A stretch of 64,000 nt of DNA from Adiantum capillus-veneris (lineage: Eukaryota; Streptophyta; Polypodiopsida; Polypodiales; Pteridaceae): contig CM043958.1 of assembly GCA_014529385.2 (NCBI GenBank), positions 144,940,234 to 145,004,233 on the forward strand, in the 5' to 3' direction. The position numbers and the translations under genes were made by a program. This document shows, piece by piece, positions 37,617-50,136 of the stretch (the stretch's first letter is position 1; each line of letters starts with the position of its first letter). The notes under the pieces were generated by a model that did no database searches, was not told the origin of the DNA, and saw nothing but the letters and a program-made list of their open reading frames with translations.

Positions 37617-38479
37617 TGATGGCCGGTTTTTGAAACCGCGGCTGCAAGAACCAACCCCAATTAGGGAGGAGCACATTACCGAAAAAGCAACGTTAAAAAG
37701 TTGTTTTTTTTTAACATTCACCACCCCCTTTTACGCTTGCCCACAGCGGGCCGCCACCAATTTGGCCACACTTCTCTCCATTATCACCAGAAGACAGATG
37801 TCTCTCTCTCTCCTGCTCGGCTCCACCAATCCACCATCTCTCTCTTATCTCTACTCTTGTGCCACCCAGCCCAAAGGGCGCATAAACCAAGTTGCCGCTG
37901 GCTTTTCTTCCACTGGCAAGCTGCAATGCATAGACAAGAGTCAAACTCTCTCTCTTGCATTATTCATACACACACACCTTCACATATATTTTTTTTTTTC
38001 TCTCTCTCTCTCTCTTCCCTCCCATCAATACTCTCTTGTCCATACTCTCTCTCTTCCCCTCTTGCTTGTCAACCAAGGTGGGGCGCCGCCATGCTAACTT
38101 AGTACCACACACACCCACTCCCTCCCCTCACAAACTCTCTTGCCACCTCATCAACCCCCCCTTGTTTGACTATGGCGGGCCAACCCTCTTCTCACTACTC
38201 CCTCCCCTCACACTCTTTCCTTCTCTCCCTACTCTCTCTCACCCTCTTTCGTCCTTACTCCCTCTCTCGCCCTCGGTGGGAACGGCCCCACTCTCACACC
38301 CTCTCTCTCCCCAACTCCCTCACCGTCTCAGCCCTTCCCTGGCCACTACCCACTTACCCCACCCTCTTGACCACAAACCCCCCCTTCCCTCGCTCTCTGT
38401 CGGCCATGTGCAGCCCAAGCTCCCTCTCTCTCTCTCTCTCTCGCTCCCGGTTCAAGCCCACAGGCAGTCAACACCGAGG

Positions 38480-38531
<52 letters not shown>

Positions 38532-38784
38532 CCACACCCACACACCACACTCCCTCGCCATCTCACTCCCGTCGTGTCTCTCCCTCGCTCTCTATGTCGA
38601 TTAAGCCCGCAGGCATCTGCGCAGCATCTCGCTCTCTCTCACCCTATACATACACACACATACACATACACCCACCCACACCCCCAATCCTCAGTCCCTT
38701 GCCATTCCCCCCTTCTCAGTCATGCCCTCATCTCCACCCTCCCCCCCCCGTTCTCTGTAAGAAGCTGCACGTTAAAAAAATAAA

Positions 38785-38825
<41 letters not shown>

Positions 38826-39800
38826 TAAATCACCTCTCTCTCGTTCCCACGCACGCACTTTTGTTTACACACACTCACATAACCCCCACATACATACAAA
38901 CACATACATATATGCACGCACACACAACACATAAACCCATACATACACGAGCATGCCTACATGCACGAACATAAACACACCGAACACGCACGCATATACG
39001 CACACACGAGAAAATATTACAACCAAAGGAATCAACACCAACAACAAAGAAGAAGAAGGCCAAGTCGCGTGCCACCGACACCGAAACAAGAAAAGGCGTC
39101 GAAGGCATGCCCTGACCGGCCCCAAAATTAGCGAACATGCTACATCGATGCACTAGCTAAGCCCACCGTTCACCGCAATCGCATCCACGACGCCCTCTTC
39201 AGTGAAATCTGTAGGTTTTCATCATTTTTCCCCAGTTTCAAACCACATCTTGTTAAAATCCCAATTTGTAAATTATCACCTCTCTCTAGGTGATGGCCAC
39301 AAAGGTCCACCTAGGAGTTTTCATTTCTAAAAATTCCCCGAGACAAAGCAAGGGTCAACCATCTAGGACCCACCGCCTTGCTTTGTCTCCCCTGATTAGA
39401 GCCCTAGACCTAATCAGATTACCCTAACCTAAAGCAGCCATCACCTATAAAAAGCAACTGAGAGGTCACTATCAAGGGGGTCAGCACTTGCTAGCATTTT
39501 GGTGGGAGGGATTGGCAACACTTGCATCAAGAGAGAGGGGATTTAGTGTAGCATTTTGGGAATAAGCACTATGTGAAGAAGTCATGTCTACACCTTGACT
39601 CCAATGGTCGCCACACACATACTCACGCTAGCAGTAATCTCTGTGTCTGTGAGTCACCTCTAGAGAACACACTATTAGGCTCACTACCTCTCCCTCTATC
39701 TCTCTATCACCATGGTTTCCACCTCGTCGGAAATAAGGTTGCTGTAAATATTGCATGAAAATAGTTCTTCCTCACACCCCGAGGGTTTTCATCATCTGCA

Positions 39801-39861
<61 letters not shown>

Positions 39862-40120
39862 GGCCTAGGAATTTTGGGATGTTTTACTTAATGGAAGTTG
39901 GAATGTGAACCTTTGTACTTTTGGGATTCCAAGAGGTGTCTTGGGAAAGGGCGTTGCTCATTTAGTCTTATCGAACTATGTAACTGATGTTCAGTATCTT
40001 CTTGGGAATGTGAAGGTGGAAGTTATGGCGGATTTAGTATGTTGTCAATTTTTGTATTCTGTTCCAGTTCCAGTTCCATTCTGATTTCTGTGCTTTGTCT
40101 ATTCTGAATGTTTATGCCTT

Positions 40121-40188
<68 letters not shown>

Positions 40189-40338
40189 CACTTTCTGTTA
40201 TTTCCAATCACCATTGTCCGCGTCCTAACCGCTCAAAGCTAGGTGGTGCCCCTATTCGCTTCACCGTGGTCGGCTCTGCGTGTATCGACTCCTCGCGTTT
40301 GAGGCGGTCGGGGTCTATGTTGTGCTTTGCGCTCGTCA
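37617..40338 (+). repeat. 3' LTR (longer than the 5' LTR)
   Basis: Same start, TATA box and end as 19332-21247 but about 800 bases longer. One extra stretch lies at about 38560-39110, with CA-, TA- and CT-rich parts. Another is 264 bases of unique sequence (39860-40123) lying between two (CT)n tracts where the 5' LTR has one uninterrupted tract. Confidence 0.9.
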
Positions 40339-42995
40339 ATGGGTGTGTGTGTGTGTGTGTGTGATCCAATGGCCATGATTTTCTTGGTAAGAGCAATGTG
40401 CGCATCACTCATTAGATGATTGAGCTCATTCAAATTCAAAAAGGTTGTCTACATCGGATTCAATAGAAAGGCGGTTAGAAGTATTACATCTAGCAAAATA
40501 GAGCAAGGTGAGAAGTCACGGAGGCCTGCTCAAGTTAAGGGGAGACAAGAGTTATCGGGAGTAGGTCTTAGTAAGTGCCTATAATTACACATCATTTTTG
40601 TTATGTTTAAATACTAAGTTGTATGGTCCAAATACACATATAATCACAAATACCTTATATGTCATTGGCCCACTTAAACAACAAGGTGAAAGGAACATGT
40701 TGGTATTCTAAAACAAAATAAATGAAAAATAAGTAAAACAAATAGAATGAGGAGAGTCATTGACGCAAAATAATATTTTAATACTTTCATATAAGAAAAG
40801 GTAGCTCTAGTAACTATAAGAAATAATAAAACAATTTAATGAAACGACTTTTAAGAGGTCCTTAAATGAAAATATTCTTTTACATATTACAATATTGCAA
40901 TATCTCACATATTACAATATGCATTCCTTAATGTCTTGTTCTTGCCACCCACAAATAGTCATAATGTTCAAAATTTTGTGAAATTTTGTATATTGAGACT
41001 ACAAGACTAAGTTTAAAAGCTCACATATTGGCCAAGAAGGCCATATGAGATTGGCAGAGAAGACGTGTAAAGCTCTCAGTATCCAATGGTCACCATCACA
41101 TTAACTTGATTGTTGACATTTTAAGTCATTTCAAACAAAATTCAAATCTTGCACCATATAATTTTAATAGTTGATGGTTCAAATTATGGCTTCCTTAATA
41201 AAATATGAAGAATATTTATTTGAATTGCTAGTATTCAATTGCTATGAGAAAGAACCTTAAAAATGTACTGAAAATCATGACCCTTTAAGTCTTCTTTGTA
41301 ATGAAAACGGCACGATATTAAGTTAAGACACATTTTTCTTGAACATTGGTCCATTACCATATCAAATGTGTTCTAATAATCACTAAATTTATTACAACAA
41401 AAGATGTTGCCTTCTTAAGGCCATCGTGAGGTCTTCACCTTGTTTGTAATTTTGAATAAATCTTTTGCATGCCCAAAAATTTGCCATCTTTTTTATTGGC
41501 TTAAATACCTTTATACACACTCAAGATTGTGAGTTTTGTTTTATTAAGAAAAAAACATTTATACAAATGATCAAGTAGAACACATAGATGCCATTCAAAG
41601 TGTGGATCATTCTATCAAATCCAATAGCTTGTTTTGGTTGCATCTTCATGTCAATGCACAAGAACTCTCTTCCAAAAAGGTGAGAAGGCACAAAGGCTTA
41701 CTAAATTAAGAGGGGCATCAGATTTATGAAGAGTAATTTTAAATGAGTACCTATAATCACATGATTTTTTTTTTGTGTTTTGATATAAGACTAGTATCTG
41801 ATCCACACGTTGTTGCGGCCAAGGAATCATTGCCTCTATTCTCATAGGACTATCTTCCCTTCCAAGTGAAACACTATCAATAGTCTCTTCCTACATGTAT
41901 AATCTATGCATTTCTAAAAGTGATGCATGACACTAACTCTTGATAGATGTTGGAAAGCATTCTTTGATATCAAGCTTGGGACCTTCTCACAGACATTATT
42001 TTTCATGGGGTGCTAACCCTTGTTCAAAAAACTTAAGAGTTCATTAATTCTATTGGGGTCGGTACACACACACACACACATACACACACACACAGAGGAG
42101 TCCTTTTGATCTATCTTGATCTAGCAATGCTACCAAGCTTGATTATAGAGATTAAATAAGTTGGCATGGTGTGAAGAGATGAAAGCTTAGAGAATGTAAT
42201 AATAAAACTTTTTTGAAAATGGAGTGGGTTCTAGGATTGGTTTTAATGATAGGAACACAATTGGATTCAATGTCTCTACTCCACTCTCTTACTTGATTCT
42301 ATCCTTGTGTCTTTCTTATGAGAAAAACATGGTAATAGCGCACATCATAACTTCCTCTATAATAACAAGGACATATTTACCTTGGTCTAGTATCTAGGGA
42401 TGAAAAAAGTGCTACCAAGTCAAGAAGTACAAACTGGGTAAGCTAGCAAGATTTTAAAGATGAAGGCCCATAACTACTACACTGTGTAATTATAAAACTT
42501 TTCATGTTTAAGAGTTAAGTTATGAAAAGATAAGGGCTCATACTTTCCAATGTACTGGGGGGAAAGCTTCCATTTTCAAAGAGATGAGTTGGATTTCTTT
42601 TCATATTAAAAATGTGATTAACCCTTCCATCTATGTTTCTCTCTAGATGCTTCACTTGTATCTCTATCTATATTTTGTGCACAAGCATAGTAATGTTTTA
42701 TATCATCACCTAATCACAATAATGCATAAGTAGCTTAGTACCATAAGGTGCACAACTATTTGTTCACGTACACTTTCACGTCATTCTCACCTTAAAATAT
42801 GATAGAAATGAAAGAAAAATAAGTCACTCAATTGTTTATTTTTGCAAGAGTTTGGCCATTATGTTAAATTGAAGGACGTGGCGCAAAGTTAAGGTTGTGA
42901 CCCAAAATCATGCATCTCATTGATCTCTATCTCCCTCTTTCCCCAAATATATAAAATCATGTTCCTCTTTAAGAGATCCGATTGTATTCAACCTT
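40339..42995. other. No gene seen; AT-rich decayed repeat sequence
   Basis: No frame exceeds 66 codons. Two diverged copies of one block start near 40507 and 41678 (GGTGAGAAG...AAGTTAAG/AAATTAAG...CCTATAAT...ACACAT). A 38-base copy of the motif discussed at 58.5 and 60.2 kb lies at 41311-41348. Confidence 0.5.
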
Positions 42996-42999
42996 TTAC

Positions 43000-43385
43000 A
43001 TGCTTGAGCCTATTCCCTTATGCACGATATATATCATACCAACCATTTGGCTTACCGCTTGCTCCCTTAAATGTGAGACCAAACATTGAGGGTGTGTAGG
43101 AGAGCCTCTTTTTGTATACACATTATGTCCTTGAAAATTTTAGAGTATGAATATCATACCCTACTTGAGTGCTCAGCTTTTGATCACATCAAATTTCTTT
43201 CCTTGCATTTTAGCCTCGATCATGGCCTACATTTATTTGTCTCCTAGAAACTTCATGGATTTAATTTGTTAAATGCCACCATTATGTCCATAGTATTCAA
43301 GCATGCTACATGTTGTATTTTGTCAGCAAATTTTATTTTTAGTCTTGCTAGAATTGACCATTCTAGTGAGAGAAAATAAAAAAGT
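43000..43385 (+). pseudogene. Strongly diverged LINE 3' fragment
   Basis: Aligns by eye with 49065-49450: CTTGAGCCTATTCCCTTATG against CTTGATCCTATTCCCTTGTC, GAGTGCTCAGCTTTTGATCA identical in both, then matching spacing to an A-rich end near 43370. Coding capacity is lost. Confidence 0.6.
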
Positions 43386-43398
43386 AGAAGGGTCAATT

Positions 43399-43988
43399 AT
43401 GTACAACGCGCAAAGGACTGTGTTTGTGAACTAGAGAGTTCCAAAATTTAAATGAATTCTTCACAAGTGCCAATGGAATTTGATAGGATTCAATCAGGAT
43501 CTTATGGGGCGAAGACAAAATTTTTAGCGAGTCCAAAAGAGTCCAAAACGGATCCCGAAAGCCTCCAAAAGTGAGAAGGATAACCAAAAGGTGGGAATGG
43601 GAGCCAAGCTGTTATTATCCCACACTTGCCAATCTAAAGCTATGTGGAGATAAGGGATGTGGTCCACAAGTCTGCCATCCAAAAAATAAGGTGAGAGGAG
43701 TGTCTCTTAAAAATAGAAAACTTATCTTTCAGAACCTAAGGTGAGTATATTTGGAATATATAAAAAAAGAGTTTTTTGTAGAAAGGACCCACTAAGCTTG
43801 CCAAAAACGGCAAGATGAACAACTTTGTAGTTCAGAGTTTTTTCATTTGAGGATCGCAAGAGGGAGTTTTTTGCGTTTTTTCGCAGGGATGCACTAGAGA
43901 GAAGGGAAAATTTTGTCCTCCCGGTCTCATGAAGCTCCATGCAATCCTTAGCCAAAAGAAGCTCTCTATGCTCTCCTCAAGGCTCATT

Positions 43989-44064
<76 letters not shown>

Positions 44065-44590
44065 AGTCTCTATAGCTATGGCTGCTCAAGTTTATACTAT
44101 TTAACTATGGAGGTTACTACTTCTTAATGCTTACATATCTTCTTTCCAACTTGATTCTTGCTTAATCCCCGCAAATCCTATCACCGGCGAGGTGTTTATG
44201 GCCTTGGGATTGAGTTCAACGAGGTGTTTTAGGTAAAATGATAATCGTAGACTCTGCCAAATTTTAGAGCTTTAATCTCTTCAATTTGTGCATACAAAAG
44301 TGCAATTAGTCAGTTGTATTGATTAGAAGCTCTTTTAATGAAGAAGATTTTATTAATACATAGTCCTTTCAGAGGGAGGGTCGGCTCCAAAAAGTCCGGC
44401 CCTCAAATGGTGTTGAATTCTTCTCTCTTTCTTTCTTCCAATTTTGATACATGTGTGTGATGTGTGATTGAATCTAAGTTAATGCATGCTCTACAATTGT
44501 CATGCTCAAATATGCTCAATGTTACACAATTGATTGATTACTCTAGTTAATCTATAATTTTCGTTGCAGCTTAGTCCCAATTCTCTGACA
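43399..44590 (+). repeat. Candidate 5' LTR of the second gypsy element
   Basis: The end is well placed: CTCTGACA at 44583-44590 lies one base before a primer-binding site. The start is tentative (TGTACAACGC at 43399, matching the TGT...ACA rule). TATATAAAAAAAG at 43757-43769 is a plausible TATA box, and (CT)n(CA)n lies in the would-be leader (43993-44066). No 3' LTR is present to confirm it. Confidence 0.5.
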
Positions 44591-44591
44591 T

Positions 44592-44603
44592 TGGTATTAG
44601 ACC
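44592..44603 (+). other. Primer-binding site, tRNA-iMet type
   Basis: TGGTATTAGACC, against the canonical plant TGGTATCAGAGC: ten of twelve positions match. Position between LTR end and gag is as expected. Confidence 0.7.
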
Positions 44604-44728
44604 ATATCTAGGTTATCTCTTTCTTTTTGAAGAAAGGGCATTTCTAGGATTGAGCATGAATAGTTTAAACTAAAGGTGTGTAAGATCCAAAGAGCTTTCT
44701 CTTGATTCACAAAGGGGAATAATTACAA

Positions 44729-46220
44729 TTGTTCACACAAAATAGTTATAGATCACAAGGAACTTCTAATTCACAAAGCACCATCACTATGTCTGAACAT
44801 AATCAAGAAGAGGAGAGAGCGATTGACTTCACCAGTTTGGATTTTCACAATGATGTTGCAACTACTGTTGGAATTTGGGCATTTGAATTTCTTGCTTGCA
44901 GGTCACAAGAAGCTACGGAAAATCATGCTTCGCAGGTTGTAGTCCAAACATAGGTGCAAACAAGAAATCTTATTTTCCCTGCTCCCAAAGAGGATTTTCC
45001 TGTGAATCTTCATAAAGAGACTTCAAAAAGAGAAAATTCTATCAAGCGAAAGAAGCACTCATCTACTACAAGAAGAGGAAGAAACCCTCAACATGAGGCA
45101 AAGGGAAAGAAGAAATACAAAGACACAAGAGAGAAATCTCATGTGAATGAAGAAGATAGTCATGTGTCATCTGATGCACATGTACATCCTAGGAGACATC
45201 GAAGAATTCCCTCACCATCACCTCCCTTTGGGGAGAGAAGATCTTCAAGCTCTCATTCTTGTTATTGTTCTAGGGAGAGTGAAAAGAAACCTGAGAACAA
45301 ATGGAGAAAGAAGAAAAAATCTAGCTCTCCGTCATCAACAAGCTCATCTAGTTTTGAGAGTATCTCCTACTCAAACAACAATTCTTCCAAAGCACATAAG
45401 AGGAGAGGCCATCGATACTCTCATGCTGCTTGGAAGAGAGCATCTCGCCTAAGAAAGTTCAAGGAAGGACGTAAAAGCGTAACCTTCCTCTCCTTTGATG
45501 GAACTTTTGGTAATGTGGACAAAGTTTTAAGCATTATCTAGCAATTTGATGGAGCCTTTGGGGATGAAAATTTCTTAGAGTCGTCCAAACTCCAACATAT
45601 TACTATGCATCCCCAAAAATCAGCCCGTCAGTGGTGGGCAAGCTTACACTCCAACGGAGAAGCTCCATAGACTTGGAAAACATATAGAGTTGCTATCATG
45701 AAGCAATTCTTATCCAGTGGGGCTTTTGACCAAGTGCTTATAGCATGGCAAAGCCTAAAGCTTAATGATGTAGAAAACATGCAAAATTATGTGGAAAAGT
45801 TTTGGGATCTGCATCTCAAAGCTACTGTATGCAAGTACATCAGCTTCTCGGAGCAAAAGAAGGAATTCTGTGCTAGGCTTCGTGAAGATTGGAGAAACTA
45901 TATCAATACACAAAGACCTTGGACCATCTTGGAGGTTATCCATCACGAAATGGTAGCCTCCAATATCAAATTTCAAGATTCAGAGAACAAGGGTTCAAAG
46001 CCAAAGAATGGGAGAGACAAGCCATAGGACAAAGGACAAAATTCAAACCAAAATGTTTCTACCAAAACTGGGAAGCCCAAAGACAAATCTAGCTACCAAG
46101 GTAAGAATCAATTATCTCCAAAATATATAGAGCATTATTGTAACGATAATAGATGTTTTAAATGCGGTGAACAAGGTCATTCTTACCATACATTCCCTCA
46201 AAAGCATGCAAAAAATGAAT
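44729..46220 (+). pseudogene. gag of the second gypsy element
   Basis: The N-terminal part (44729-45541) is polar and Arg/Ser-rich, with a stop at 44951. The capsid domain follows (WWASLHSNGEAP; AFDQVLIAWQSLKLND; EFCARLREDWRNYINTQ, 45640-46000). The zinc knuckle near 46155-46196 reads CFKCGEQGHSYHTF, so the last Cys is Phe. The stops at 45539, 45668 and 46025 are TAG, TAG and TAG. Confidence 0.8.
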
Positions 46221-46259
46221 CCCCTAGAACTGCAGTGGTATCTGTTCAAGAAGAGGGTA

Positions 46260-48230
46260 GTCTTCCACCTGGAAGTCCCTTATGTTATGCATGGGGAAAG
46301 GTGAGAGAACATGATCCACTCATCCTCTTTCTAGTTCTACACACAACTATATATCTGTGGAATTAGCATTAAATCTAGGGATACATGCTCATGAGATGGG
46401 ACAAACACATGTTGCTGAAGGACCCTTTAAAGGCCAAGAGACTCCAGTCACACCTTTGATTGGAAAGTTAAGGCTTTATGTTCAAGGGTATGTGGACAAG
46501 AGGATCTTCTCATCTCTCCACTCAAGAAGGAGGATGTTTTTCTTGGAGCACCATGGTTTGATTGTATGGCTGCTTCCATCAAATTTCTAGAGAGGTTGGT
46601 AGCATTTCAACATAAGTGTAGAGACATTACTCTGCAAGTCGATGAAAAGGGACACACCATTCCCATTGTATCTCATGACTCCTTTGAAAAATCAATAAAG
46701 AGTTCTATCTCTACTTACATGATATTTGTCAAGGATGTTCCTAAAAATATTGTTGACTCTTCTAATAGTCCATTGAAAGTAGAAAGTGATTTCCATTCAT
46801 TCCTAAATGAGCATGCTGATCTTTTTATCGATGAAATTCCGAGAGAGTTACCTCCTAAAAGGGGGGATGACTATCATAGGATTGAGCTCATACCACAACG
46901 CTCTCCTCCTAACAAGCCTCCTTCTGGAGTCTCACCAGCTCAACAAGAGGAGATTATGTCACAATTTTACGAACTTGTGCAAAAAGGAATGGTAAGACCT
47001 AGCTCTTCACCATTTTGTTCTCCTATCTTATTAGTGCACAAGAAGGATGATACATACATAATATGTGTAGACTATGGTGCATTAAATAGATGATAGTGAA
47101 GAATAGATTTCCAGTCCCAAGGATTGAGGAATTTTTTGATAAGCTACAAGGATCTACTTACTTCAGTATAATAAACCTTAAAAGTGGCTATCATCAAATA
47201 CAAATTGTATCAGAAGATATTCACAAGACAGCCTTCAAGACCACCTTTGGCTTGTATGAATATATTTTCATGCCTTTTGGGTTGACAAATGCTCCAGCCA
47301 CATTCAATCAAATGATGGAAATAATTTTTCATGTACATAGGGTTTACAGTGGAGTCTTCTTTGATTATATCATAGTCTACTGTAAGTCCTTAGAAGACCA
47401 CAAAGAGCATCTCAAAGCAGTGTTTCAAGCATTGCAAGAGAACAAATTATTCATTAATCAAAAAAAGAGTGAATTCTATTTAGAAGAGATTCAATATTTA
47501 GGTCATATTATCTAAAAGAATGGTATCCGTATGGATCCACAAAAACTTGAGGTGATAAATGAATGGCATGAACAAAGGAATCTACATGAGCTACAAAGTT
47601 TTATTGGAATGTGCTCATACTATAAAACATTCATTGCAAAAAATTTGGCCATAGCAGGACCATTATACAATCTAACCAAGAAGAACGTCAAGTATGTATG
47701 GGCTAAAAAGGAGAAAATCCTTCACTAAGCTTAAAGAGAGACTCATGTCTCAACTTGTCTTAGTGCTAGCAAACCTGTCAAAGCCATTTGAGGTCCATTG
47801 TGATGCAAGTGGTGATTGCCTTGGAGCAGTACTACTTCAAGAAGGGCATGCCATAGCATATGAGAGTCGTCGATTGCACTCTGATGAGAAGATTCTTGGA
47901 ATCTATGAAAAAGGGCTTCTAGCTATCTTAAATGCCTTGGATACATGGAAGCATTACTTACTTGGGACGCCCTTCATCATTTGAAAAGATCACCAAAGTC
48001 TCAAGTACTTCATGAAACAAATCAAGATTTTTGACAAACAAATGAGGTGGACAAATTTCCTTTCAAAGTTTCATTTTCACATTGCTCACATTCCCGGTAA
48101 TCACAATCAAGTAGCCAATGCACTCTCACATAGACCTCAATGCAATGCTATGTCAATAGCCTCTCACAATGATCTAACTCTATGGTAGATGAATACGCAA
48201 TTGAACCAAATTTTTGAGATGTTATGTCTA
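46260..48230 (+). pseudogene. Protease, RT and RNase H of the second gypsy element
   Basis: The protease lies at 46280-46600, with frameshifts near 46330 and 46500. The linker carries ELPPKRGDDYHRIEL, and RT runs from [19 protein letters not shown] (near 47010). The palm reads FFDYIIVYC near 47350, so the second catalytic Asp of the YxDD-type box is Tyr. The thumb contains FYLEEIQYLGHII. RNase H (47694-47984) has VHCDASGDCLGAVLLQEGHA with its first Asp. Sequence to 48230 includes HFHIAHIPGNHNQVANALS-type text. It is close kin of the antisense fragment at 2.4-4.2 kb. Confidence 0.85.
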
Positions 48231-48239
48231 CCATAGCAC

Positions 48240-49010
48240 TAGGGAGAACGCAAGAACCATACGTGGTTCAAGATGGATATCTTCTCTCGGCTATGTGTTA
48301 CTAAAAGTTTAAGAGAGAAGGTCATGTATGAATCACATGCTCCACCATATGCGGGGCATAGACGGATTAAAGCAACAATTACTGCAATTGAAACATATTT
48401 CTTTTGGCCTATAATGAAAAAGGACATACAAGAATATGTGACTCAATGCATTACTTGCCAAAAGATCAAATATGATCGTGGGAAGAAACCTAGTCTTCTT
48501 CAGTCACTCCCACTTCCTGATTCTCCATGGGAGAGTATTGCTATGGATTTTATCTTTGGCTTACCAAAGTCTATCCATGGGAATACAAGGATATGGACAA
48601 TAGTAGATAGGTTTAGCAAGCAAGCTCATTTTATACATGCCAAAAAGACTATTGAGGCTCCACATATGGCACAACTATTTATCTCTCAAATATTTAAGTA
48701 TCATGGTTTGCCACAACAAGTACTGTTTCTGATAGAGATCCTAGAATGACCAGTAATTTTTGGAAGGGACTCTTTGAGAATCTTGGAACAAAGTTCAATT
48801 TGTTGTCAGCCTATCATCCTCAAACAGATGGGAAAAGTGAATTGTGAACTCTGTGGTACTTGATCTACGCAAAGCCTGTGCAACAAAATTAGACCAACGC
48901 AACCAATGAGAGAAGTACCTACCTCTAGTAGAATATGCATACAACAATATTATGCATTCTTCTATTGATAAAGCACCTTTTGAGGTAATCGAAGGAAGAT
49001 CAAAAGTTCC
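48240..49010 (+). pseudogene. Integrase of the second gypsy element, truncated
   Basis: The zinc-binding part has HAPPYAGHRRIKAT and CITCQKIKYDRGKK. The core has SIAMDFIFGLPKS (first Asp) and a frameshifted VSDR-equivalent near 48727. The domain ends at APFEVIEGRSKVPP (about 49011), where LINE sequence follows in the same frame. No chromodomain or 3' LTR remains. Confidence 0.8.
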
Positions 49011-49478
49011 CCCCAACTACAAAACCATGTTCTTCGCTGAGAGAGGAAACCGTACTCACACTTACATGCTTGATCCTATTCCCTTGTCCGCGATACGCAC
49101 TATCGCAGCAATTCGGCTTAGCTCCCATTTCCTTCAATGCGAGATAGGGCGTTGGGGCAATGGAGAAGAGTCAAATCGATTGTGCACATTATGCTCACTG
49201 CAAGTTCGAGAGTCTGAGTACCACACACTACTAGAGTGCTCAGCTTTTGATCACATCCGAACTTGCTTCACTCACATTTTCAGCCATAACTTAGACCTAC
49301 ACACTTTCCTCTCCCAGCCAAATTGTGGGCTCTCCATTGCGACTCTCATCACTACAATTTTGGAGCATCGAGAGTCACTCATCAGCCATACACATACTAC
49401 ATCACATGTAACTTTGGTCCCATAGGTCATATTTGACCTCCGAGGACAATAATAAAATCTATCTATCTATCTATCTCT
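49011..49478 (+). mobile_element. LINE 3' end (ORF2 C-terminus, tail with TCTA repeats)
   Basis: After 49011 the frame encodes IAAIRLSSHFLQCEIGRWG, then CTLCSLQVRESEYHTLLEC: Cys-x2-Cys ... His-x4-Cys, the zinc-binding C-terminus of I/Jockey/R1-type LINE ORF2 proteins. The stop is at 49425. A short 3' UTR with CAATAATAAAATCT and a (TCTA)n tail (49455-49478) follow, the usual simple-repeat end of such LINEs. All of the RT domain is missing, as in a 5'-truncated copy. Confidence 0.75.
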
Positions 49479-49626
49479 CTCCCCCCCTTTTCTCTCTTGT
49501 CACTTTCCCCTCCCAATCATTAAGGGAACATTCTTTGCTGCCTACTTTTGACAGAGTGCAGATCCTCCAACGTTGTAGATCTGCTCTCTCTTCCACTCTC
49601 TCTTCCTTTATTGTCTTTCTATCTCC

Positions 49627-49668
<42 letters not shown>

Positions 49669-50136
49669 GCTTCTCCCACTCCAACTCCAACTGAGAGAGC
49701 AATGGAAAACTCCAGTACCTCTATGTGCAGCAACTTTTCTCTCTCTACACTCATGATCAACAATTTGAATTCAAAGGAGATTAAGTTGCACTCCCTCTCT
49801 TTCTTCCCGCCACAACATAATCCTTTTCTCCTATCTCTGAGTACTCTCCACTTATTTCCTCCATAGCCAGCTTCACCTGCTTGTAGGAGTCACCATTACA
49901 CATTCTCTCTCTAATTTGCTTGATTAGCTAACATAAATTTCATTCAATCCCCTACCACTGCAAGACATTACCAACAGGACAAAATGATATCGATTAAATG
50001 CTGATTTAGAGTAGGATTACGCTACTGTGCGACTTGGCACATCTAATCCCAATGTTGGAGATCAGCTACTACGGAACCTTGGGTACAAGGCAATCAACTT
50101 ATGGGTTGATGTGACCATATTTACCCTGCAAATCCA
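49479..50136. other. No gene seen; pyrimidine-rich with (CT)n tract
   Basis: A (CT)n tract lies at 49632-49666; the rest is pyrimidine-rich non-coding sequence before the next gene remnant. Confidence 0.5.
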
